The position numbers were made by a program, and so were the translations under genes. 64,000 nucleotides of DNA, from contig CAWJHV010000026.1 in the NCBI GenBank assembly GCA_963842795.1, positions 372,001-436,000 of the forward strand. The letters are read 5' to 3'. This DNA comes from WHSW01 sp963842795 (lineage in GTDB: Bacteria; Actinomycetota; Thermoleophilia; Solirubrobacterales; 70-9). The notes below the pieces were generated by a model. The model did no database searches. It was not told where the DNA came from and worked only from the letters and a program-made list of their open reading frames with translations. Positions 17,849-26,834 of this stretch are shown piece by piece. The stretch's first letter is position 1. The number at the start of each line of letters is the position of its first letter.

Positions 17849-18826
17849 ATGGAGGACGGCGCGCGGGGGGAGCGGTTGGGGTGGATCGGTACCGGGCGCA
17901 TGGGCTACAGCCTCGCAAGCCGCCTGCTCGAGGCCGGCTGCGACGTCTCGGTCTACAACCGCACCCGGGCGAAGGCCGAGCCGCTGGCCGAGATCGGAGG
18001 CAAGATCGTCGACTCCCCGCGCGAGCTCGCGGGCTGCGGGATCGTCTTCACCATGGTCCACGGCCCCGACGACTTCAAGCAGATCGTGCTGGGGCCCGAG
18101 GGCCTGCTCTCGGGCGGCGGCCCGCGGCCGCGCATCATCGTCGACTCGACCACGGTCTCCCCCCAGGCCTCGGCCGAGGTGCGGGCGCAGGCGGGCGAGC
18201 TCGACGTCGCCCTGCTCGCGGCTCCCGTCAGCGGCAACCCCAAGGTCGTCGACGCGGGGCTGCTCACCTTCTCCGTCTCCGGCCCGCGGCCGGCCTACGA
18301 CGAGGTCGAGCGCTACCTGGCGATCCTCGGCCAGGGCGCGACCTACGTCGGCGACGGCGAGCTCGCCCGGCTGGCGAAGATCTGCCACAACCTGATGCTC
18401 GGCGTGGTCGCCCAATCGCTGGCCGAGATCCTCGTCCTCGCCGAGAAGGGCGGCATCGCACGCGCCGACCTGCTCGAGTTCCTGAACCGCAGCGTGATGG
18501 GCTCGATGTTCACCCGCTACAAGACGCCGGCGCTGGTGAAGCTCGACTACTCGGCGACCTTCACCCCGATCCTGCTGCTCAAGGACTTCGACCTCGGGTT
18601 CGAGGCGGCCGGCGAGCTCAACGTGCCGATGCCGGTGGCGGCGGCGGCGCGGGAGCTGGTCCAGGCCCTGATCGGGGAGGGACGCACCGACGAGGACTTC
18701 GCCGCCCTGCTCGACCTCGAGGCGCGGGCGGCGGGCCTCGAGCTGCGCCCGGAGGACGGCGACGTCACCGATGGCCTCGACGAGCTGGCCGCGGCCCTGC
18801 CGCCCGAGTCGGCTCCGCGCGCGTGA
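17849..18826 (+). CDS. beta-hydroxyacid dehydrogenase (3-hydroxyisobutyrate dehydrogenase family), 325 aa
   Basis: This NAD(P)-dependent oxidoreductase carries the Rossmann motif GWIGTGRMGYSLASRLLEAG at the N-terminus and the family substrate-loop region APVSGNPKVVDAG. The catalytic Lys lies in LAKICHNLMLG near residue 176. The helical C-terminal domain contains LLKDFDLGFEAA, typical of 3-hydroxyisobutyrate and tartronate-semialdehyde reductases. ATG 17849 is preceded by a GAGAGGGAGAG purine stretch; the TTG at 17846 is not needed. It is the first gene of the rightward operon and overlaps the E1alpha start (GTGA). Confidence 0.87.
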   Translation: MEDGARGERLGWIGTGRMGYSLASRLLEAGCDVSVYNRTRAKAEPLAEIGGKIVDSPRELAGCGIVFTMVHGPDDFKQIVLGPEGLLSGGGPRPRIIVDSTTVSPQASAEVRAQAGELDVALLAAPVSGNPKVVDAGLLTFSVSGPRPAYDEVERYLAILGQGATYVGDGELARLAKICHNLMLGVVAQSLAEILVLAEKGGIARADLLEFLNRSVMGSMFTRYKTPALVKLDYSATFTPILLLKDFDLGFEAAGELNVPMPVAAAARELVQALIGEGRTDEDFAALLDLEARAAGLELRPEDGDVTDGLDELAAALPPESAPRA

Positions 18827-19819
18827 GCTCCGAAACGCGGACGGGCGATACCGCGTCGACCGGCGTCGCCGACCCGGAGGCGTTCCTCGAGGCCTACTCG
18901 CGGATGCTGCTCATCCGCGAGTTCGAGCAGTCGATCCACCGGCTCTTCCTGCGCGGCGAGGTCCACGGGACCACGCATCTGTCCGCCGGCCAGGAGGCCG
19001 TCCCGGTCGGTGTCTGCATGGCGCTGGAGGCCGACGACTACGTCAGCGGCACCTACCGGGGCCACGGGCACGCGCTCGCGAAGGGAACCGACCCGGCGGC
19101 GCTCGCCGCCGAGATGCTCGGCCGCGCGAGCGGCGTCTGCGGCGGCCGCGCCGGGTCGATGAACGTCGTCGATCTCGAGCACGGGCTCGTCGGCTGCTTC
19201 GGGATCGTCGGCGGCAGCATCGCCGCGGCCACCGGTGCCGCCCTCTCGGCGCAGCGCCAGGGCCGCGTCTCGGTCGCTTTCTTCGGCGACGGGGCCGCCA
19301 ACCAGGCGTACTTCCACGAATGCCTCAACTTCGCCGCGGTGCTCTCGCTGCCGGCGGTCTTCGTCTGCGAGAACAACTTCTACGGCGAGTTCACGCCGAT
19401 GCAGGCGGTCACCGGGGGCGGCGAGATCGCGGTCCGGGCCGGCGCGTACGGGATCCCGTTCGAGGTCGTCGAGGGCAACGACGTCTGGGCGGTCCGCGGG
19501 GCCGCGGGACGGGCCGTCGACCACGCCCGCGGAGGTGGCGGGCCCGACGCTGCTCGAGTGCCAGACCTACCGCCACTTCGGCCACTCGAAGTCGGACCCG
19601 GCCAAGTACCGCCCCGACGGCGAGCTCGACGACTGGAAGCAGCGCGACCCGCTGACGGTCGCGAGGCAGCGGCTCGCCGAGCAGGGCGTGGACGAGGACG
19701 AGCTGGCCGCGATCGAGCGCGAGGCGGAGCGGCGGATGCAGGTGGCTACCGAGGAGGCCCTGGCGGCGCCCTACCCCGATCCGGCCGAGCGCCCGGGAAC
19801 GGAGTTCGCCGGTGGCTGA
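18823..19819 (+). CDS. thiamine-diphosphate dehydrogenase E1 alpha subunit (one frame break)
   Basis: This is the alpha chain of a PDH/acetoin-dehydrogenase-type E1 that decarboxylates a 2-oxo acid or cleaves acetoin. Family stretches include YRGHGHALAKGTDP, GGRAGSMNVVDLEHG, GIVGGSIAAATGAA, and the ThDP motif GDGAANQAYFHE ending in CENNFYGEFTP. The frame breaks between about 19525 and 19550. The remainder (TLLECQTYRHFGHSKSDPAK through GTEFAGG) is in the +1 frame, and 997 bases equals three times 332 plus one. The reconstructed 331 aa is normal. It overlaps the E1 beta gene by eight bases. Confidence 0.8.
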
Positions 19820-20807
19820 GGAGCTCGAGTTCAGGACCGCGATCCGGGAGGCGATCGCCGAGGAGCTCGACCGCGATCCCGCGGTGGTCTTCTTCGGCGA
19901 GGACGTCGCCGCCGAGCAGGGCGGCGTCTTCGCCGTCACCCCGGGGCTGCAGGAGCGCTTCGGCGCCGAGCGGGTCTTCGACACGCCGATCTCGGAGCTC
20001 GCGCTCGCCGGGGCCGCGTTCGGAGCTGCGGCAACCGGCCTGCGGCCGATCATCGAGATCATGTTCGGCGACTTCATGGGGCTGCCGATGGACTCGCTCG
20101 TCAACCAGGCGGCGAAGCTCTGGTACGTCTCCAACGAGCAGGGCACGGTGCCGCTCGTCGTCCGCTCGGCGGTCGGCGCCGGCGGTCGTTTCGGGGCCAT
20201 GCACTCGCAGACGCACGGGACCTGGTTCCAGGGCATCCCGGGGATCAAGGTCGTCGCGCCCTCGTCGCCTGGCGACGCGAAGGCGCTGCTGAAGGCCTCG
20301 ATCCGCGACGACAACCCGGTGGTCTTCCTCGAGCACAAGCGGCTCTACTCGATCAAGGGGCCCAAGCCGGCCGAGGAGGTCCTGCCGCTCGGCAGGGCCG
20401 CGGTCGCCCGCGAGGGGGCCGACCTGACGATCGTCTCGATCTCCAAGGGCGTCCGCGACGCGCTGCAGGCGGCCGACACGCTCGCCGGCGACGGGCTCGA
20501 GACCGAGGTGGTCGACCTGCGCTCGCTGCGCCCGCTCGACACGGCGACGGTGCTCGGATCCGTGGCGAAGACCAACCGCCTGCTCGCGGTCGAGGAGGGC
20601 CCGCGCGTCGGAGGCTGGGCGACGGGCCTGCTCGGAGCCGTCTCCGAGGCGGCCCTGCACGACCTCGACGACGCCTGGGTCGTCGCCACCGACGAGACCC
20701 CGATCCCCTACAGCCCCACCCTGGAGGACGCATTCCTACCCTCGGCGGAGACGATCGTCGAGTCGGTCCGCGCCCGGCTCGGGACCGGGGTGCAGACGGC
20801 CGCATGA
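19812..20807 (+). CDS. thiamine-diphosphate dehydrogenase E1 beta subunit, 331 aa
   Basis: This is the transketolase-like beta chain of the E1 heterotetramer. It shows FFGEDVAAEQGGVFAVTPGL, the ThDP-facing FDTPISELALAGAAFGAA and IEIMFGDFMGLPMDSLVNQA, then AMHSQTHGTWFQGIPGIKVV, all standard for PdhB/AcoB. The C-terminal transketolase domain ends DETPIPYSPTLEDAFLPS. The gene is intact and starts at GTG 19812 inside the end of E1 alpha. With E1 alpha and E2 it makes a 2-oxoacid or acetoin dehydrogenase complex. No E3 (dihydrolipoamide dehydrogenase) gene is present here and it must be supplied elsewhere. Confidence 0.9.
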   Translation: MAEELEFRTAIREAIAEELDRDPAVVFFGEDVAAEQGGVFAVTPGLQERFGAERVFDTPISELALAGAAFGAAATGLRPIIEIMFGDFMGLPMDSLVNQAAKLWYVSNEQGTVPLVVRSAVGAGGRFGAMHSQTHGTWFQGIPGIKVVAPSSPGDAKALLKASIRDDNPVVFLEHKRLYSIKGPKPAEEVLPLGRAAVAREGADLTIVSISKGVRDALQAADTLAGDGLETEVVDLRSLRPLDTATVLGSVAKTNRLLAVEEGPRVGGWATGLLGAVSEAALHDLDDAWVVATDETPIPYSPTLEDAFLPSAETIVESVRARLGTGVQTAA

Positions 20808-20826
20808 CCGCGCTCGCCCTACTCTG

Positions 20827-22198
20827 ATGGCCGAGGACATCGTCATGCCCCGGCTCTCGGACTCGATGGAGGAGGGCACGGTCCTCAAGTGGATGAAGTC
20901 GGTCGGCGACCAGGTCGAGCTCGGCGAGGAGCTGGTCGAGATCGAGACCGACAAGGCGAACATGGTCTTCGAGGCGGACGCGGCGGGGACGCTGGTGGAG
21001 ATCGTGGCCGACGAGGGGGCGACCCTGCCGATCGGCGAGGTGATCGCTCGGGTCGGTGATGCCTCGGAGGCGACGAGGACGGGCGAGCTCTGGCGGGGAC
21101 GGCGACGGCGACGGCGGGAAGGACCCGTCGGACAGTCCTCGCTCCGCTGCGGATAGTCCGGAGGACCTTCCCCCCGCCTCCGCCGCCCCCGAGCAGGCCG
21201 CTGCGGCCGACGAGGAAGAGCAGGACGACGAGGCTGAGGCTTCCTCCCCTACCCAGCCCGAAGGCGATGGCGCTCCACCGGCCTCCGGGGAGGAGGAGAA
21301 GAAGGGCGACGGGCGGGTCAAGGCCTCCCCGATCGCGCGCCGGATCGCGACCGAGAAGGGCGTCGACCTGGCGACGCTCTCCGGCTCGGGGCCCGGGGGG
21401 CGGATCATCAAGGCCGACGTCGAGCAGGCGGTCGCCGACGGCCCGGCGAAGGCAGAGCCCGCCGCCGCCACGCCGGCTCCCGCGCCCGAGAAGCCCGAGA
21501 CCGCCAAGGGCGAGGTCTCGGTCGTCGAGCTCACAAAGCTCCAGCAGACGGTCTCGCGCCGGATGGCCGAGTCCAAGGCGACCGCGCCGCACTTCTACCT
21601 GCAGGCCTCCATCGACATGACCCGGGCCGCAGAGGCACGCGCCGGCCTCAAGGCCTCCGCGGCCGAGGGCGACGTGATCCCGTCCTTTAACGACATGGTG
21701 GTCAAGGCATGCGCGCTTGGCCTGCGCGAGTTCCCGCGCGCCAACGGCGCCTATCGCGACGGGCGGTGGGAGCTCTATGAGCGCGTCAACGTCGGGATCG
21801 CGGTCGCCGCCCGCGAGGCGCTCGTGGTCCCGACCGTCTTTGACGCCGACCGCAAGGGCCTGCGACAGATCGCGACCGAGTCCCGCGAGCTCGCCGCCAA
21901 GGTAAGGGAGCAGAAGATCACCCCGCCCGAGCTCTCCGGGGGCACCTTCACGGTCTCCAACCTGGGCATGTACGGGATCTCGAACTTCCACGCCGTGATC
22001 AACACCCCCCAGGCCGCGATCCTGGCCGTCGGGGCGATCACCGAGACCCCGGTGGTCCGCGACGGCGAGATCACGACCGCCCGGCTCATGGGCGTCACGC
22101 TTGCCTGCGATCACCGGATCCTTTACGGGGCGGATGCGGCTGAGTTTCTGGCGCGGATACGGGTATTGCTCGAACAGCCCCTTGGGCTCGCGCTCTAG
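20827..22198 (+). CDS. dihydrolipoyl acyltransferase E2 (one frame break)
   Basis: The N-terminal lipoyl domain (residues 1-78) has the lipoylated Lys in EIETDKANMVFEA. A long acidic, Ala/Pro-rich linker follows, then a peripheral-subunit-binding domain (SPIARRIATEKGVDLATL, GSGPGGRIIKADVE). The catalytic domain ends at LACDHRILYGADAAEFL. The active-site motif is DHRxxYG rather than the common DHRxxDG. The frame breaks in the linker between about 21060 and 21100; 1372 bases equals three times 457 plus one, giving about 456 aa. The acyl group cannot be deduced. It shares the operon with the E1 genes after a 19-bp gap. Confidence 0.8.
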
Positions 22199-22224
22199 GT
22201 GTGCCACAAGAACGAGGAGGAGAG

Positions 22225-22854
22225 ATGCCGAACACGCCGAGGATCAGCTACGTGCCGCTCGAGGACATGACTCCGGAGATGCGCGAGGAGATGAAACGGT
22301 GCGCCCGCGAGGGCACGCCGCGGCCGGAGAGCACCGCCGTTCGCGCCCACGTCCCGGCCGCGTTCTGGTTCTTTGCCAACTCCTGGCGCGACCTGTTCCG
22401 CGAGGGGATCGTCGAGCACTCGCTCAAGGAGCTCTGCCGCGTCTACGTCTCGCGCTCGACCAAGTGCGAGTACTGCGGCAACCAGCGCTCGGAGAAGGGG
22501 GCCGAGCAGGGGCTCGACGAGGGCAAGTACGACGAGCTCCTCAACTTCGAGTCCTTCGACGGCTACGACGAGCGCCAGAAGGCGGCGCTCGCCTACGCCG
22601 AGGCGATCGCCTGGGGGCTCGAGACCGACGACGCCTTCTGGGAGCGGATGCACCGCCACTTCAGCGAGCCCGAGCTGGTCGAGCTCGGCTGCATGATCGG
22701 GCTCACGCTCGGCCAGCAGAGCTGGCTGCGGCTGCTCAACATCGAGCACCATGAGGTGATGGCCGGGACCGAGGCGGCGATGGCGCCCGGGTTCGAGAGC
22801 GCCGAGGCGCTGGCCGCGAGCAAGGGATCGTCGGACTACTGGGCGCGGCGCTGA
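22225..22854 (+). CDS. AhpD/carboxymuconolactone-decarboxylase-like protein, 209 aa
   Basis: This all-helical CMD-family protein carries the redox CxxC of the AhpD branch in TKCEYCGNQ (about residues 82-88). The usual His after the second Cys is not obvious. ATG 22225 is chosen because GAGGAGG lies just before it; GTG 22201 is in frame but upstream of that site. AhpD of mycobacteria is reduced by a lipoylated E2 and its E3. Lying 26 bp downstream of a lipoyl E2 gene, this protein may be a lipoamide-linked reductase or peroxidase partner, or a pathway enzyme. Confidence 0.8.
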   Translation: MPNTPRISYVPLEDMTPEMREEMKRCAREGTPRPESTAVRAHVPAAFWFFANSWRDLFREGIVEHSLKELCRVYVSRSTKCEYCGNQRSEKGAEQGLDEGKYDELLNFESFDGYDERQKAALAYAEAIAWGLETDDAFWERMHRHFSEPELVELGCMIGLTLGQQSWLRLLNIEHHEVMAGTEAAMAPGFESAEALAASKGSSDYWARR

Positions 22855-22866
22855 GCGGGGCCGGAG

Positions 22867-24093
22867 CTATGCGGCGGCGCTGAGCTCGACCGGCGCCGGC
22901 GCGACCTGCCGGGGCGAGCGGGCGAACGACGGGTGAGCAATCCGCAGATAGTGGCCGAAGGACCAGTCGACGAAACGCTTGCTCTGCATCCCGCGCAGCG
23001 CGAGCGCGAGCGCCCGCGGCGGCACCCGCGGAACCGCCCGCTGCGTTCGCAACATCCACTGGAACTGCCATTCGTGGCGGTCCGAGAACGCCGCATAGCG
23101 GCGCAGGGCGGTCTCGACGGTGCCGCGGCCCTCGGTCACCCGGCGGAGCTCGCGGCCGCAGGCGATGCCGAAGTAGAAGGCGGTCCGGATGCCCTCCGCG
23201 GTCAGCGGCAGGCAGTGGCCGGCGGAGTCGCCGACGAAGAAGACGCCTCCGGCCGCCGCAGGCCGGAGCTTGTGCGGGATCCAGTTGCCCTGGTAGCGGA
23301 CGGCGTCGCTGTCGAGGTCGTCGGCGAGCCGGACGGTCGGCTCCTTGACGTGGAAGCGCGGATCGAACGAGCCGACCCCGATCCGCACCTCGTCGCGGGC
23401 CGGGAAGCTCCACGCATAGCCGGCCGGGACGTAGCCCCGGTCGATCCAGATCTCGAGCTCGTCCGACGAGCCGTGCGGATGGACCTCGAGCCCGCGCGAC
23501 AGCGGCGCGTCCGGCGGCTGGTACTCGTTGCCGGCGAGCACCCGCTTCCAGCCTAGGGCGTCGACCACGATCGGCGCCGAGACGACGCCGCGATCCGTGA
23601 CTACCTCGATCTGGCGCCGCGCACGCCCGGACGCGGAAGCAGCATCAGAAGTCCGCGGCGTAGCCGCGGACAATTGATTCGAGGCGAGAGCGGAGGACGT
23701 GGCGCGAGTGATTCCCTCGACCTTTGCGGTCTCGAACACCGCGTCGCATTGGTCGAACAGCAGGCGGCAGAGCTCGCGGTAGTCGAAGGTCGAGAAGGTC
23801 CAGGGGAGGCGGAAGCGGACCGTCGTGTGCGGCGTGTGGGCGACGAGCGTGTCGAAGTCCTGGCGGATCGAGCCGGCGACGCCCATCGCCTCGAGCCACT
23901 CGGTCGGCGCGGCGCAGGCGGAGGTCTGGCGCTCGCCGATCTCGTAGCGGTCGACGATCAGCGTCCGGGCCCCGGAGCCGGCGAGCTCACGGGCGACGGC
24001 GAGACCTGCAAAGCTGGCGCCGCAGACGAGCACGTCGTAGTCACCCGCGAGCGGCGTCCGCTCATCGCCGCGCTTGGTCGCCCGCTGTGCCAT
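22867..24093 (-). CDS. FAD-dependent oxidoreductase, geranylgeranyl-reductase family, 408 aa
   Basis: The N-terminal FAD motif is VLVCGASFAGLAVARELAGSG with the ribose-binding acid in LIVDRYEIG. The second FAD motif is GVFFVGDSAGHCLPLTAEGI, as in geranylgeranyl reductase and related flavoproteins that reduce isoprenoid chains or oxidise ring compounds. Residues about 130-160 (ALASNQLSAATPRTSDAASA) form a low-complexity insertion that coincides with a DNA hairpin at 23651-23671. The start at ATG 24093 is divergent from rpsA, separated by 72 bp. It runs toward the catabolic operon and ends 12 bp from it. I see no operator, so regulon membership is not supported. Confidence 0.75.
   Translation of the reverse strand: MAQRATKRGDERTPLAGDYDVLVCGASFAGLAVARELAGSGARTLIVDRYEIGERQTSACAAPTEWLEAMGVAGSIRQDFDTLVAHTPHTTVRFRLPWTFSTFDYRELCRLLFDQCDAVFETAKVEGITRATSSALASNQLSAATPRTSDAASASGRARRQIEVVTDRGVVSAPIVVDALGWKRVLAGNEYQPPDAPLSRGLEVHPHGSSDELEIWIDRGYVPAGYAWSFPARDEVRIGVGSFDPRFHVKEPTVRLADDLDSDAVRYQGNWIPHKLRPAAAGGVFFVGDSAGHCLPLTAEGIRTAFYFGIACGRELRRVTEGRGTVETALRRYAAFSDRHEWQFQWMLRTQRAVPRVPPRALALALRGMQSKRFVDWSFGHYLRIAHPSFARSPRQVAPAPVELSAAA
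23651..23671. repeat. perfect 9-bp-arm hairpin inside the oxidoreductase gene
   Basis: GTCCGCGGC (23651-23659) and GCCGCGGAC (23663-23671) flank a GTA loop. The centre GGCGTAGCC matches the core of the dispersed repeat found at gene junctions (51822-51830). It encodes part of an extra, low-complexity peptide, suggesting an in-frame insertion. Confidence 0.55.
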
Positions 24094-24151
24094 CAGCGCG
24101 AGAGTACCGTCACGCCGAACCGGCGAGGCCCGCTCGCGAGCCCGACCCCCC

Positions 24152-24157
24152 TATAGT
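24152..24157 (+). promoter_or_regulatory. -10 box of rpsA, leaderless geometry
   Basis: TATAGT lies 8 bp before the GTG start of rpsA. A start of transcription at the usual distance would fall on or next to the GTG. No Shine-Dalgarno sequence precedes the gene. No convincing -35 box is seen. Confidence 0.55.
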
Positions 24158-24165
24158 TACCCCTC

Positions 24166-25656
24166 GTGCCTACGGCCGAGACAACGACCGACGCTGCTCC
24201 GGAGGCGCCCAGCGAGGCGCCTTCTCCACCTGCAGCCCCGACCCCCGCAGCGACCAACGGCGGCTCCACCGACCTCCTGATGGAGGTCGACGGCAAGATC
24301 GTCCCCAACTACGACGCCACGATCAAGCCCTTCGAGGAGGGCGATGTGGTCGGCGGGGAGGTCGTGCGGATCGACAAGGACGAGGTCCTGGTCGACATCG
24401 GATACAAGTCCGAGGGCGTCATCCCGGCGAACGAGCTCTCGATCCGGCGCTCGGTCGACCCCTCCGAGGAGGTCACACTCGGCGAGCAGGTCGACGCCCT
24501 GGTGCTCACCAAGGAGGACCAGGAAGGTCGCCTCGTCCTCTCGAAGAAGCGCGCCCGGTTCGAGAAGGCGTGGCGGAAGATCGAGGCTGCGGCCGAGACC
24601 GGCGAGCCGGTCGAGGGCAGCGTGATCGAGGTCGTCAAGGGCGGGCTGATCCTCGACCTCGGCGTGCGCGGCTTCCTGCCCGCGTCCCTGGTCGACATCC
24701 GCCGGGTCCACAACCTCGACGAGTTCAAGGGCCAGACGCTCGAGTGCAAGGTGATCGAGCTCAACCGCTCGCGCAACAACGTCGTCCTCTCGCGCCGCGC
24801 GGTGCTCGAGGAGGAGCGCAAGGAGGTCCGCGAGCAGATCCTCGGCCGCCTGCAGCCCGGGATGGTCGTCGAGGGCAAGATCTCGAACATCGTCGACTTC
24901 GGCGCCTTCGTCGACCTCGAGGGCATCGACGGGCTGATCCACATCTCCGAGCTCTCCTGGAGCCACGTCAACCATCCCTCCGAGGTCCTGTCGATCGGCG
25001 AGACGGTGCGGGTCAAGGTGCTCGACATCGACCGCGACCGCCAGCGGATCTCGCTCGGGCTCAAGCAGACCCAGGAGGACCCGTGGCAGACGGTCCTCAA
25101 CGAGTACAAGCCGAACGACATCCTCGAGGGCAAGGTGACCAAGGTCGTCGCCTTCGGCGCCTTCATCGAGATCGTCCCCGGGGTCGAGGGCCTGGTCCAC
25201 ATCTCCGAGCTCGCCGAGCATCACGTCGAGACCCCGAGCGAGGTCGTCCAGCCCGGACAGGAGACCTGGGTCCGGATCCTCGAGATCGACGAGGAGCGCC
25301 GCCGGATCTCGCTCAGCGTCAAGCGCGCCCAGCGCAACGACAATCTTCCACTTCGAGACCTGATCCCGCCCGAGCTGCAGCCCGGCAACGAGGCCCCGGC
25401 CGAACCCGAGGCCGGCGTCCCCGACCTCGACCTCTCCGAGGAGGTGTTCTCCGAGCCGGCGCCGCCGGAGCCGGCCGTCGAGGCTCCCGCCGCGGCAGAT
25501 CCGCCGCCGCTGGCCGAGGCCGCCGACCCGCAGCCGCCGCCCGAGCAGGTGGTCGAGGAGACCGCCGCCGAGGACGCAGCCGACGAAGCGGCACCCGCGG
25601 ACGAGGCGCAGCCGGCCGACACCGACGCCGCCTCCGACGAGCCAACCACCGGCTGA
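24166..25656 (+). CDS. rpsA: 30S ribosomal protein S1, 496 aa
   Basis: Ribosomal protein S1 binds mRNA on the 30S subunit. Four S1 (OB-fold) repeats follow a 30-residue Ala/Pro-rich leader. They centre on GDVVGGEVVRIDKDEVLVDIG, GSVIEVVKGGLILDLGVRG, GKISNIVDFGAFVDLEGIDG and GKVTKVVAFGAFIEIVPGVE. The last two have the canonical GAFV/GAFI and HISELS signatures. The C-terminal 110 residues are acidic, Pro/Ala/Glu-rich and disordered. Four-repeat S1 proteins are usual in Actinobacteria. The rpsA-coaE order is conserved in that phylum. Start GTG 24166 follows the -10 box directly. Confidence 0.96.
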   Translation: MPTAETTTDAAPEAPSEAPSPPAAPTPAATNGGSTDLLMEVDGKIVPNYDATIKPFEEGDVVGGEVVRIDKDEVLVDIGYKSEGVIPANELSIRRSVDPSEEVTLGEQVDALVLTKEDQEGRLVLSKKRARFEKAWRKIEAAAETGEPVEGSVIEVVKGGLILDLGVRGFLPASLVDIRRVHNLDEFKGQTLECKVIELNRSRNNVVLSRRAVLEEERKEVREQILGRLQPGMVVEGKISNIVDFGAFVDLEGIDGLIHISELSWSHVNHPSEVLSIGETVRVKVLDIDRDRQRISLGLKQTQEDPWQTVLNEYKPNDILEGKVTKVVAFGAFIEIVPGVEGLVHISELAEHHVETPSEVVQPGQETWVRILEIDEERRRISLSVKRAQRNDNLPLRDLIPPELQPGNEAPAEPEAGVPDLDLSEEVFSEPAPPEPAVEAPAAADPPPLAEAADPQPPPEQVVEETAAEDAADEAAPADEAQPADTDAASDEPTTG

Positions 25657-25666
25657 GCCCCGCGCG

Positions 25667-26268
25667 GTGGCCGCCGCGCGCCAACCTCCGGTAGTGGGCC
25701 TGACCGGCGCGATCGCCGCCGGCAAGTCCGAGGCGCTCGCCGCGCTGGGCCGGCTGGGGGCGGCCACCCTCTCCGCCGACGCCGTCGTTCACGAGCTGCT
25801 CGCGAGCGAGCGGGTCCGCGACCTGCTGGTCGAGCGCTGGGGCGCCGACGCCGCCCCGGACGGCACGGTCGACCGCGAGCGGGTCTCGAAGATCGTCTTC
25901 GAGCGGCCCGAGGAGCTGACCTGGCTCGAGGCTACCCTGCATCCGCTGGTCGGCGAGCGAATCGTCGGCTGGCGCAACGGGTTGGATGACGAGACCCCGC
26001 TCGCCGTGGTGGAGGTGCCGCTGTTGTTCGAGACCGGGATGGATGCCGCCTTCGACGCGACGATCTCGATCGTCGCCCCCGATGGCCTGCGCGCCGAGCG
26101 CGCCGGCGCCCGCGGGACGTCGGAGCTCGAGGCTCGCGCCGGGCGCCAGCTGCCGCAGGAGGAGAAGGCGCGGCGGGCGACCTACGTGGTCTCCAACGAC
26201 GCCGGGATCGAGGAGCTCGAGGCGGCCCTGGCGCGAGTCGTCGACGAGCTGCGGATCGGCGCGGATGA
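25667..26268 (+). CDS. coaE: dephospho-CoA kinase (stop codon lost by a probable deletion)
   Basis: This enzyme phosphorylates dephospho-CoA in the last step of CoA synthesis. The P-loop GLTGAIAAGKSEALAALGRLG opens the protein. The conserved SADAVVHEL, HPLVGERI, VVEVPLLFETGMDA and LPQEEKARRATYVVSN segments follow. The reading frame stays intact to about residue 198 but then runs on through the next gene. A TGA overlapping the next ATG (ATGA, 26265-26268) is out of frame by one base, so I infer a one-base deletion near 26258-26265 and a true length near 200 aa. The gene follows rpsA by 10 bp. Confidence 0.85.
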
Positions 26269-26822
26269 GGCGCGCCCGGCTGATGGTGATCCTGGTCGTG
26301 ATCGGCGCCGCGGGCGCGCTGATCGCCTCGAAGATCGACGTCGGCGACGCGATCCTCGCGATCACGCTCCCGCTCAAGCACGAGGACGTCATCCGCCAGC
26401 AGGCCGAGCGGTTCGAGATCGACCCGGCGCTGATCGCGGCGGTGATCGAGGAGGAGTCGGGCTTCGCCGACCAGACCTCGTCCGCCGGGGCGCGCGGCCT
26501 GATGCAGATCACCCACGCCACCGCCGACACGATCGAGACCCTGAGCGGGGGCGAGACCTTCGTCTACGACGACCTCGCCGACCCGGAGCTCAACATCCGC
26601 TACGGGACCTTCTACCTAAACCACCTGCTCGACCGTTTCGGCGGCAACGTGGTCGCCGCGCTCGCCGGCTACAACGGCGGTCCCGAGAACGTCGACGAGT
26701 GGGGCGGCTCGGAGCTCGAGATCGACGACATCCCGTTCCCCGAGACGCGCGCCTACGTCGAGGACGTGCTCGAGAGGCGCGAGCAGTACCGCGACAAGTA
26801 CGCGGACGAGCTCGGTCTTTAG
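26265..26822 (+). CDS. membrane-anchored lytic transglycosylase (SLT domain), 185 aa
   Basis: This is a murein-cleaving lysozyme-like enzyme. An N-terminal membrane anchor (residues 1-26, LMVILVVIGAAGALIASKI) precedes the SLT domain. The catalytic Glu is in AAVIEEESGF, followed by GARGLMQITHATADTI, LNIRYGTFYLNHLLDRFGG and ALAGYNGGPENV, the four standard motifs of Slt70-type domains. ATG 26265 overlaps the expected coaE stop. The small size suggests a simple cell-wall remodelling enzyme. Confidence 0.9.
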   Translation: MRRARLMVILVVIGAAGALIASKIDVGDAILAITLPLKHEDVIRQQAERFEIDPALIAAVIEEESGFADQTSSAGARGLMQITHATADTIETLSGGETFVYDDLADPELNIRYGTFYLNHLLDRFGGNVVAALAGYNGGPENVDEWGGSELEIDDIPFPETRAYVEDVLERREQYRDKYADELGL

Positions 26823-26834
26823 TGGTCCACTGAG

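Noticed and set aside
22867..24093. Membership of the flavoprotein gene in the LacI-type regulon
   Set aside because: No TGCAAACG-type operator is found in its upstream region 24094-24165.
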